Shown here: positions 1 to 9,164 of the stretch, piece by piece
Layout of the letters: each line of letters begins with the position of its first letter
Numbering within the stretch: the stretch's first letter is position 1
Source of the DNA: Hydractinia symbiolongicarpus
Taxonomy: Eukaryota; Cnidaria; Hydrozoa; Anthoathecata; Hydractiniidae
NCBI RefSeq assembly: GCF_029227915.1
Contig: NC_079877.1
Coordinates: 19,309,851 to 19,373,850 of the forward strand
Reading direction: 5' to 3'
Length of the DNA stretch: 64,000 nucleotides
Notes under the pieces: generated by a model
What the model was told of the DNA's origin: nothing
Databases searched by the model: none
Seen by the model: only the letters and a program-made list of their open reading frames with translations
Made by a program: the position numbers and the translations under genes

Positions 1-1634
1 CACGTCTTTAGTCCATTGAGACTGCAAGGACTAGACCAATGCTAAGCTGCGCGAACACGTGGAACCACGTAATTCACGTGTAAGGCCTTTATTAGGCCGC
101 AAAAGCCAAGTTACGGCTTTTAGAAGGGTATCCACGTAGTTAAGGGTGATATAAAGGCATGGCGCCATGGAAAACGACTTGGGACGTTGTAGATCATTAT
201 GACTGCAAGAACTAAACCCATGGCAACCTTTGCAGACCCGTGCAACGACGTATTTTATGTGTGGGGCCTTAATTATGTCGTAAAAGACCATATTACTGCT
301 TTTAGAAGGCTATGCACGTAGTTGACGGTGATAAAAAGCCATGGCGGCAAGGAAAACGACTTGGCACGTTGCAGTCCATTCAGAATAAAAGGACCAGATC
401 AATGATATAATGCGCAGGCCTCTGGAAATACTTGATTTCGTGTAAGGCCTTTATTAGAACGCAAAAGCCATATTACGGCTTTTAGAAGGCTATGCACGTA
501 GTTGACGGTGATATAAGGGCATGGCGCCAAGGCAAATGACTTTGGACGATGTAGTCCTTTGAGACTGCAGGGACTAGACCAATGGCAAGCTGTGCGAACA
601 CGTGGAACCACGTAATTCAAGTGTAAGGACTTTATTGAGCCGCAAAAGCCATATTACGGCTTTTAGAAGGCTATGCACGTAGTTGACGGTGATATAAGAG
701 CATGGCGTCAAAGAAAACGACTTGGGACGTTGTAGTCCATTGAGACTGCAAGGACTAGACCAATGATACCTTGCCAAGGCTTGTGGAACCACGTATTTTA
801 AGTGTAGGGCCTTAATTATGTCGTAAAAGACCATATTACGGCTTTTAGAAGGCCATGCACGTAGTGGACGGTGATATAAGGGCATGGCGCCAAGGCAAAT
901 GACTTTGGACGATGTAGTCCTTTGAGACTGAAAGAACTAGACCAATAGCAAGCTGCGCGGACATGTGGAACCACGTAATTCCCGTGTAAAGCCTTAATTA
1001 GGTCGCAAAAAGCCATAATACGGCTTCTAGAAAGCTTTGCACGTAGTTGATGGTGATATAAGGCCAGGACGCCAAGGAAACCGACTTGGAACGTTGTAGT
1101 CCATTGAGACTGAATGGTCTAGACCAATGATACCATGAGCAGGCTCGTGGAACTAAGTGATTAACGTGTAAGGCCTTTATTAGGCGGCAAGAGGCCATAG
1201 TACGGCTTTTAGAAGGCTATGTTCGTAGTTGACGTTGATATAAAGCAATGGCGCCATGGAAAACGACTTGGGACGTTGTAGATCATTAAGACTGCAAGGA
1301 CTAAACCCATGGCAACCTTTGCGGACCCGTGGAACCACGTATTTTAAGTGTAGGGCCTTAATTATGTCGTAAAAGACCATATTACTGCTTTTAGAAGGCT
1401 ATGCACGTATTTGACGGAGATAAAAAGCCATGGCGGCAAGGAAAACGAATTGGCACGTTGCAGTCCATTGAGAATGAAAGGACTAGACCAATGGCAAGTT
1501 GCGCAAACACGTGGAACAACGTAATTCACGTGTAAGGCCTTTATTAGGCCGCAAAAGCCATATTACGGCTTGTCGAAGGCTATGCAAGCAGTTGCCGGTG
1601 ATATAAGGGCATGGCGTCAAGAAAAACGACTTGG
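1..1634. repeat. Higher-order satellite unit, 9 monomers (copy 1)
   Basis: A 1,634-bp unit of nine monomers. Sequence from about 1 to 1400 recurs at 1635 to about 3034 with very few differences; for example, GATGGTGAT near 1050 is GATAGTGAT near 2684. The last part, about 1400-1634, matches about 3216-3450 instead, so the second unit has one extra monomer. The related units at about 20.4-23.7 kb repeat at 1,816 bp (ten monomers), which suggests that this first unit lost a monomer. Confidence 0.85.
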
Positions 1635-3450
1635 CACGTCTTTAGTCCATTGAGACTGCAAGGACTAGACCAATGCTAAGCTGCGCGAACACGTGGAACC
1701 ACGTAATTCACGTGTAAGGCCTTTATTAGGCCGCAAAAGCCAAGTTACGGCTTTTAGAAGGGTATCCACGTAGTTAAGGGTGATATAAAGGCATGGCGCC
1801 ATGGAAAACGACTTGGGACGTTGTAGATCATTATGACTGCAAGAACTAAACCCATGGCAACCTTTGCAGACCCGTGCAACGACGTATTTTATGTGTGGGG
1901 CCTTAATTATGTCGTAAAAGACCATATTACTGCTTTTAGAAGGCTATGCACGTAGTTGACGGTGATAAAAAGCCATGGCGGCAAGGAAAACGACTTGGCA
2001 CGTTGCAGTCCATTCAGAATAAAAGGACCAGATCAATGATATAATGCGCAGGCCTCTGGAAATACTTGATTTCGTGTAAGGCCTTTATTAGAACGCAAAA
2101 GCCATATTACGGCTTTTAGAAGGCTATGCACGTAGTTGACGGTGATATAAGGGCATGGCGCCAAGGCAAATGACTTTGGACGATGTAGTCCTTTGAGACT
2201 GCAGGGACTAGACCAATGGCAAGCTGTGCGAACACGTGGAACCACGTAATTCAAGTGTAAGGACTTTATTGAGCCGCAAAAGCCATATTACGGCTTTTAG
2301 AAGGCTATGCACGTAGTTGACGGTGATATAAGAGCATGGCGTCAAAGAAAACGACTTGGGACGTTGTAGTCCATTGAGACTGCAAGGACTAGACCAATGA
2401 TACCTTGCCAAGGCTTGTGGAACCACGTATTTTAAGTGTAGGGCCTTAATTATGTCGTAAAAGACCATATTACGGCTTTTAGAAGGCCATGCACGTAGTG
2501 GACGGTGATATAAGGGCATGGCGCCAAGGCAAATGACTTTGGACGATGTAGTCCTTTGAGACTGAAAGAACTAGACCAATAGCAAGCTGCGCGGACATGT
2601 GGAACCACGTAATTCCCGTGTAAAGCCTTAATTAGGTCGCAAAAAGCCATAATACGGCTTCTAGAAAGCTTTGCACGTAGTTGATAGTGATATAAGGCCA
2701 GGACGCCAAGGAAACCGACTTGGAACGTTGTAGTCCATTGAGACTGAATGGTCTAGACCAATGATACCATGAGCAGGCTCGTGGAACTAAGTGATTAACG
2801 TGTAAGGCCTTTATTAGGCGGCAAGAGGCCATAGTACGGCTTTTAGAAGGCTATGTTCGTAGTTGACGTTGATATAAAGCAATGGCGCCATGGAAAACGA
2901 CTTGGGACGTTGTAGATCATTAAGACTGCAAGGACTAAACCCATGGCAACCTTTGCGGACCCGTGGAACCACGTATTTTAAGTGTAGGGCCTTAATTATG
3001 TCGTAAAAGACCATATTACTGCTTTTAGAAGGCTATGCACGTATTTTTACGGTGATAAAAAGCCATGGCGCCAAGGAAAACGACTTGGCACGTTGCAGTC
3101 CATTGCGAATGAAAGGACCAGACCAATGATACAATGCGCAAACTCGTGGAAATACGTGATTTTCGTGTAAGGCCTTAGTTTGGCTGCAAGAGGCCATAGT
3201 ACGGCTTATAGAAGGCTATGCACATATTTGACGGTGATAAAAGGCCATGGCGGCAAGGAAAACGAATTGGCACGTTGCAGTCCATTGAGAATGAAAGGAC
3301 TAGACCAATGGCAAGTTGCGCAAACACGTGGAACAACGTAATTCACGTGTAAGGCCTTTATTAGGCCGCAAAAGCCATATTACGGCTTGTCGAAGGCTAT
3401 GCAAGCAGTTGCCGGTGATATAAGGGCATGGCGTCAAGAAAAACGACTTG
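1635..3450. repeat. Higher-order satellite unit, 10 monomers (copy 2)
   Basis: Second consecutive copy of the 1.6-1.8 kb higher-order unit. It is offset by 1,634 bp from copy 1 up to about 3034 and then by 1,816 bp, because of one additional monomer at about 3035-3215. The same ten-monomer order appears at about 22.25-23.7 kb. Confidence 0.75.
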
Positions 3451-4432
3451 GCACGTTTTTAGTCCATTGAGACTGCAAGGACTAGACCAATGCTAAGCTG
3501 CGCGAACACGTGGAACCACGTAATTCACGTGTAAGGCCTTTATTAGGCCGCAAAAGCCAAGTTACGGCTTTTAGAAGGCTATGCACGTAGTTGACGGTGA
3601 TAAAAAGCCATGGCGGCAAGGAAAACGACTTGGCACGTTGCGGTCCATTGAGAATGAAAGGACTAGACCAATGATATCATGCGCAGGCTTGTGGAACCAC
3701 GTAATTTACGTGTAAGGCCTTAATTAGTCTGCAAAAGGCCATACTACGGCTTGTCGAAGTCTATGCAAGCAGTTGCCGGTGGTATAAGGGCATGGCGTCA
3801 AAGAAAACGACTTGGGACGTTGTAGTCCATTGAGACTGAGAGAACTAGACCAATAGCACCATGCGCAGACTCGTGGAAATACGTGATTTTCGTGTAAGGC
3901 CTTTATTAGGCGGCAAAAAGCCATATTACGGCTTTTAGTAGGCTATGCACGTAGTTGACGTTGATATAAGGCAATGGCGCCATGGAAAACGACTTGGGAC
4001 GTTGTAGATCATTAAGACTGCAAAGACTAAACCCATGGCAACCTTTGCGGACCCGTGGAACCACGTATTTTAAGTGTAGGGCCTTAATTATGTCGTAAAA
4101 GACCATATTACTGCTTTTAGAAGGCTATGCACGTATTTGACGGTGATAAAAAGCCATGGCGGCAAGGAAAATGACTTGGCATGATGCAGTCTATTGAGAA
4201 TGGAAGGACTAGACCAATGGCAAGCTGCACGAACACGTGGAACAACGTAATTTACGTGTAAGGCCTTAATTATGTCGTAAAAGACCATATTACGGTTTTT
4301 AGAAGGCCATGTACGTAGTGGACGGTGATATAAGGGCATGGCGCCAAGGAAACCGACTGGGAACGTTGTAGTCCATTGAGACTGAAAGGTCTAGACCAAT
4401 GATACCATGAGTAGTCCCGTGGAACCAAGTGA

Positions 4433-4436
4433 TTAA
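4433..4436. repeat. TTAA target-site duplication, left
   Basis: TTAA before the left inverted repeat of the small element. Its partner is at 5178-5181. Unoccupied monomers have a single TTAA at this place. Confidence 0.88.
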
Positions 4437-5177
4437 CCCTATTCGGTCCGGGGGGGGCGGATTCCGCCCCCCCTGACGTTTTTTTTTTAATAAATCCTGA
4501 TTGCGTTGTTATATGGCTATAATACTTACTGAGTTTCAACATTTATCTATTAGACACCTGCATGCAAATTTTTTAGGTCCCATACCTTTCAGAGGCTTTG
4601 ATATTGGCCATTACTCGAAACTACCCCTAAAACTCTCTATGAAATCCTTATAATGGAGAAAATATAATAACTCCTGTTAGGATTATCCTTAGAACTTGAA
4701 ACTTGCAACACAACTTTGTTTCATTTAGAAGAATCATTTTGAATAATTTAAACACGTGACTAATCCAAATTCCCGATTTTGTCGGATTTTACCCGAAAAT
4801 CGGAAAAAGACGGATTTTCGGGCAATTTTTGGCAATTTTTTATCCGATCCATGTAAAAACCGGAAGATATGTTAAATAACTTTTATTTAGCTTTCAGAAA
4901 CTTCAAACAGAATGTAAAAATTCGCTTTAGAACAAAAGTAATTATATTTTAAGCAGATAGTGGCATTTTTAACAATTTTTAAGCTTTTGATGACGTCACA
5001 GAAAATGCGCTGACGCAAGCAAATTTTTTTTGGCGTCATTTTGTTCCTTTTATGACGTACTATAAGTGTGCCAAGTTTGATTCAATTGGAACAACCCTAT
5101 GAAAAGTTATTGAGGAGGGGCGGAATCCGCCCCCCCCCCCGGTCATAGTATGTTCGAAAAACCAGGACCGAATAGGG
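4437..5177. mobile_element. Non-autonomous TTAA-targeted DNA transposon (piggyBac-like MITE), copy 1
   Basis: A 741-bp insertion in a monomer. It is flanked by TTAA on both sides (4433-4436 and 5178-5181), where uninterrupted monomers read GTGATTAACGTGTAAGG with one TTAA. The ends are perfect 13-bp inverted repeats, CCCTATTCGGTCC (4437-4449) and its complement (5165-5177). Just inside each end is a G/C-rich palindrome: 4451-4473, with 11-bp arms around one base, and 5117-5133, with 8-bp arms. The interior is AT-rich, has clustered CCGAAAATCGG-type inverted motifs (about 4770-4850) and a TGACGTCA palindrome near 4990, and carries no convincing coding frame. A TTAA target with CCC-starting ends is typical of piggyBac. 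Kolobok elements also use TTAA, so the class is likely but not certain. Confidence 0.85.
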
Positions 5178-5181
5178 TTAA
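5178..5181. repeat. TTAA target-site duplication, right
   Basis: TTAA directly after the right inverted repeat of the small element. The satellite resumes at once with CGTGTAAGGCCTTTATTAGG. Confidence 0.88.
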
Positions 5182-7537
5182 CGTGTAAGGCCTTTATTAG
5201 GCGGCAAGAGGCCATAGTACGGCTTTTAGAAGGCTATGCTCGTAGTTGACGTTGATATAAGGCAATGGCGCCATGGAAAACGACTTGGGACGGTTTAGAT
5301 CATTATGACTGCAAGGACTAAACCCATGGCAACCTGTGCGGACCCGTGCAACGACGTATTTTATGTGTAGGGCCTTAATTATGTCGTAAAAGACCATATT
5401 ACTGCTTTTAGAAGGCCATGCACGTAGTGGACGATGATAAAAGGCCATGGCGCCAAGGAAAACGACTTGGCACGTTGCAGTCCATTGAGAATGAAAGGAC
5501 CAGACCAATGATACAATGCGCAGGCCTCTGGAAATACTTGATTTCGTGTAAGGCCTTTATTAGGCGGCAAGAGGCCATAGTACGGCTTATAGAAGGCTAT
5601 GCACATATTTGACGGTGATAAAAGGCCATGGCGGCAAGGAAAACGACTTGGCACGTTGCAGTCCATTGAGAATGAAAGGACCAGACCAATGATATAATGC
5701 GCAGACCTCTGGAAATACTTGATTTCGTGTAAGGCCTTTATTAGGACGCAAAGCCATATTACGGCTTTTAGAAGGCTATGCACGTAGTTAACGGTGATAT
5801 AAGGGCATGGCGCCAAGGAAAACGACTTGGCACGATGCAGTCCATTGAGAATGAAAGGACTAGACCAATGATACCTTGCCCAGGCTTGTGGAACCACGTA
5901 ATTTACGTGAAGGCCTTAACTGGGCTGCAAAAGGCCATACTACGGCTTGTCGAAGGCTATGCAAGCAGTTGACGGTGATATAAGGGCATGGCGTCAAAGA
6001 AAACGACTAAAGACGTTGTAGTCCATTGAGACTGCAAGGACTAGACGAATGGCACCATGCGCAGACTCGTGGAAATACGTGATTTTCGTGTAAGGCCTTT
6101 ATTTGGCGGCAAAAAGCCATATTACAGCTTTTAGTAGGCTATGCACGTAGTTGACGTTGATATAAGGCAATGGCACCATGGAAAACGACTTGAGACGTTG
6201 TAGATCATTAAGACTGCAAAGACTAAACCCATGGCAACTGTGCGGACCCGTGGAACCACGTATTTTAAGTGTAGGGCCTTAATTATGTCGTAAAAGACCA
6301 TATTACGGCTTTTAGAAGGCCATGCACTTAGTGGACGATGATAAAAGGCCATGGCGCCAAGGAAAACGACTTGGCATGATGCAGTCCATTGAGAATAAAA
6401 GGACTAGACCAATGGCAAGCTGCGCGAACACGAGGAACCACGTAATTCACGTGTAAGGCCTACTAGAGCCATGGCAACCTGAGCGGACACGTAGAACCAC
6501 GTAATTTAAGTGTAGGGTCTTTATTAGGCCGCAAAAAGCCATATTACGCCTTTTAGAACGCTATGCACATAGTTGACAGTTATATAAGGGCATGGCGCAA
6601 AGGGAAACGTCTTAGCACGTTGTAGTCCTTTGAGACTGAGAAACTAGCCCAATGACACCATGCGCAGACTAGTGGAAATACGTGATTTTCGTGTAAGGCC
6701 TTTATTAGGCGGTAAAAAGTCATATTACTGCTTTTAGAAGGCTACGCACGTAGTTGACGGTGATATAAGGGCATGGCGCCAGGGAAAATGACTTTGGACG
6801 TTGTAGTCCTATGAGACAGAGAGAACTAGACCAATGGTACCATGCGCAAACTCGTGGAGATACGTGATTTTCCTGTAAGGCCTAAGTTAGGCTGCAAAAG
6901 GCCATACTACGGCTTGTCGAAAGCTATGCACGCAATTGCCGGTGATATAAGAGCATGGCGTCAAAGAAAACTACTTGGGACGTTGTAGTCCATTCAGACT
7001 GCAAGGACTAGAGCCATGGCAACCTGTGCGGACACGGGGAACCACGTAATTTAAGTGTGGGGTCTTTATTAGGCCGCAAAAAGCCATATTACGTCTTTTA
7101 GAAGGCTATGCACGTAGTTAACGGTGATATAAGGGTATGGCGCCAAGGCAAATGACTATGGATAATGTACTCCTTTGAGACAAAGAGAACTAGAGCAATG
7201 GCATCATGTGCAGACTCGTGGAAATACGTGATTTTCGTGTAAGGCCTTAATTAGGCTGCAAAAGGCCATACTACGGCTTGTCGAAGGCTATGCAAGCAGT
7301 TTCGGGTGATATAAGGGCATGGCGTCAAGGAAAACGACTTGGGACGTTGTAGTCCATTGGGACTGCAAGGACTAGACCAATGGCAAGTTGCGCAAACACG
7401 TGGAACCACGTAATTCACGTGTATGGCCTTTATTAGGCCGCAAAAGCCATATTACGGCTTGTCGAAGGCTATGCAAGCAGTTGCCGGTGATATAAGGGCA
7501 TGGCGTCAAGAAACACGACTTGGCACGTTTTTAGTCC

Positions 7538-7539
7538 AT
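7538..7539. repeat. AT target-site duplication, left
   Basis: Dinucleotide AT before the left inverted repeat. The partner AT is 14833-14834. The undisturbed site in the paralogous array (about 28768-28778) has only one AT. Confidence 0.8.
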
Positions 7540-7566
7540 CTCGGGCAACTTACGGACAGTCTCCAA
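7540..7566 (+). repeat. Left terminal inverted repeat of the large transposon
   Basis: 27 bp beginning CTCGGGCAACTTACGG and ending AGTCTCCAA. It is the exact reverse complement of 14806-14832. Confidence 0.96.
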
Positions 7567-7589
7567 TTATTTCGGGTAAAACACGGGTA

Positions 7590-7623
7590 TACCGCGTTTT
7601 ATCATAATCGTCTACCGCGTTTT
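7590..7623 (+). repeat. Subterminal direct repeats TACCGCGTTTT
   Basis: The 11-mer TACCGCGTTTT occurs at 7590-7600 and again at 7613-7623, 23 bp apart, just inside the left end of the large transposon. A one-mismatch relative, ACCACGTTTT, lies at 14798-14807 by the right end, in the same orientation. Such subterminal repeats often bind transposase, but that role is only inferred here. Confidence 0.45.
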
Positions 7624-8417
7624 GCTATCTGACGTGCTTTTTGTCGTTTCAAGTTTGTGAAGAAGACAAGAAGGTGCCGCCATTTTTGTGTTTTTGTGTT
7701 GACAGAAATGGTTGGTTGTACCATACATTTGGCTGTTAAGGTATTTGTGATCACGCAGTAAAAACAAGGTTTGTAATATTATTTATTCTATATATTTGAA
7801 ATTTTCTATATTCTATTTGCCTATAGCTACCTGTCAAAATTATATATATAGTAGCTATAGCAAAAGCTAGCTATATATTTCTGGAAGTGTTTACCTAAAC
7901 TTTGTAACTGTCAGAGCTATACATAGCCTTTCTGGCTGTTATATACATAGATATATACATAGATAGATATATACAATATAAAAACAGTTAGTCAAGAAAT
8001 TAAACTGTTTATGTAGTTCTTAGATCACTGCAGATTACTTAGCTAAATAGTTGTGGGTGCAAATCCTACCTCTGTACGAAAGAGTAGCTTAATTAGAAAA
8101 GCAGTTTAGCTAGTATTCTCTTGATTTAGGGTGCAGATATATAACCCACATAATGGATTGTAAAAATGGACCTTTTTAAGACTGTTAGCTAGCTAGCTAT
8201 TTCTTCTAAGTTTTGCACAATACAAGATTATTGCGTATTAAGCCCGTCAAAGCAACAACAAATACTTTGATATCTTTTTAAAGGTATTAATTTCCTTCTC
8301 GTGTTGTTCTTGTTTTTTCGTTTGTGCAAAATGATGATCCACAATAATATAAAAATACATTTCCCATACGAAACGTATCAGAAAAAAAGTTTTGTATATA
8401 TATATATATCAAATGTT

Positions 8418-8423
8418 TTTATT
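8418..8423 (-). promoter_or_regulatory. Candidate polyadenylation signal AATAAA
   Basis: TTTATT on the + strand is AATAAA on the gene strand, about 80 nt past the stop codon of the minus-strand gene. It is the nearest clear AATAAA to the stop that I noticed. In such AT-rich DNA the hexamer could also be chance. Confidence 0.45.
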
Positions 8424-8501
8424 TTAGCTAGCTCTGGCTAATTTGTTGAAAAATATGCTTCTTAAAATTTAAAAGCGCATATTGATCCTTTTGCTGAAAA
8501 A

Positions 8502-9164
8502 CTAAATATTTGTCCATTGTTCAAGAATTTTTTTGGCGTGGTAATTTAATTTATATTTCTCCATGTAAATTTTATTTGATTTAAGCTCTTCTGTATTCGG
8601 CATCTTAAAATTTTTTGCTATGAAGTCTTTTTCCCAATCTTTCGTAGCTTTTTCTGCTTCATGCTGAACAGCCATCACTTTTTCACGAAAATGAATGATA
8701 AATGCTCTACATTTTTTTCTTGAATGTTCACTTTTAGTCAGCTTATATGACATATGATGACGGTCGAAGTCCTTCAATTTATCTGAATAGCCAAGAACAT
8801 ACATTATGTTCTTGCATACACCTGATTCAAGAATTGGGTTTTGGTCAGCTTTCGTCTGTCTGTCTCTACAGATCTTTTCCAACTTACTATTTTCTGCAGT
8901 TTTTTTAGGATTAGTAACTGAGTCAGCTATGCAAGGTTGTTGTTCCAATGTAATTGTGTTTGATGTTTCTTTCTCAAAATGAACAGCTTGGTCAACTTCT
9001 AAATCCAATAAGGAAGGTTGCTGTTCTAATGTGATATCTATCTCCATTTCTATCTCTTCATTATTATCATGTGATATATACGCATTATCATATTCTGCAT
9101 TATCATCATCAGCCATCAGTTTGATATTACTTGTTATGTTTGCTTTTGGATTTGTAACGCCAGT
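8502..9164 (-). CDS. Exon 10 (last) of transposase-like gene
   Basis: The acceptor TCTTACTCTCAG before 9164 is in phase with exon 9 and leads into TGVTNPKANI, then MADDDNAEYD. An acidic N-terminal part is followed by a lysine-rich helical C-terminus ending ILEQWTNI and TAG (8504-8502). The acceptor falls inside a LINE-derived fragment, so the first ~16 codons of this exon are less certain than the rest. A different acceptor, or an alternative start at MADDD (9116), is possible. Confidence 0.7.
   Translation of the reverse strand, partial: TGVTNPKANITSNIKLMADDDNAEYDNAYISHDNNEEIEMEIDITLEQQPSLLDLEVDQAVHFEKETSNTITLEQQPCIADSVTNPKKTAENSKLEKICRDRQTKADQNPILESGVCKNIMYVLGYSDKLKDFDRHHMSYKLTKSEHSRKKCRAFIIHFREKVMAVQHEAEKATKDWEKDFIAKNFKMPNTEELKSNKIYMEKYKLNYHAKKILEQWTNI

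Larger units (their letters stand above)
1..4436. repeat. 182-bp satellite array, block 1
   Basis: Head-to-tail array of 181-182 bp monomers. Landmarks in order on the + strand are AAGGCCTTTATTAGG, then AAAAGCCATATTACGGCTTT, then GCACGTAGTTGACGGTGATA, then CCATTGAGACTG, then ACGTGGAACCACGTAATTC. Each landmark recurs every 181-182 bp. Monomers differ from their neighbours by substitutions and short indels but match the monomer nine or ten positions away almost perfectly. The block ends at the TTAA target of a small transposon. I see no gene in it: the minus-strand reading frames of about 66 codons are a property of the monomer (see findings). Confidence 0.97.
5178..7539. repeat. 182-bp satellite array, block 2
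   Basis: Continuation of the tandem satellite up to the large transposon. Near 6457-6465 one monomer is internally deleted: AAGGCCT runs straight into ACTAGAGCCATGG, losing about two thirds of a unit. The same scar is present in the duplicated copy near 27687. The block ends inside a monomer at ...TTTTTAGTCCAT, where the transposon begins. No gene is visible. Confidence 0.96.
7567..8501. other. AT-rich non-coding left flank of the large transposon
   Basis: Between the left inverted repeat and the end of the transposase-like gene. It is rich in TA/TATATA tracts (about 7840-8000 and 8396-8410) and in CTAGCTAGCTA-type palindromes (about 8190). I found no coding frame with support. A short plus-strand start near 7709 (MVGCTIHLAV...) runs out quickly. 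The part next to 8502 should hold the 3' untranslated region of the minus-strand gene. Confidence 0.7.

Noticed and set aside
816-1016. Minus-strand 66-aa frames of the type MAFC..IKALH..., repeated throughout the array, as genes
   Set aside because: They follow the 182-bp monomer, rotate frame between monomers, vary without regard to amino-acid similarity, and match no protein I know. They are a by-product of the satellite.
4270-4542. 90-aa minus-strand frame spanning the left end of the small transposon (also at 24589)
   Set aside because: A chance join of transposon end and satellite, crossing the TTAA boundary.
5152-5163. GTTCGAAAAACC in the small transposon as a tRNA-type B box (SINE promoter)
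   Set aside because: No A box at a suitable distance, and the element has DNA-transposon ends.
5418-5612. Plus-strand 64-aa frames MHVVDDDKRPWRQ... recurring in the array
   Set aside because: The same monomer sequence read on the other strand, present only in some monomer variants. There is no coding evidence.
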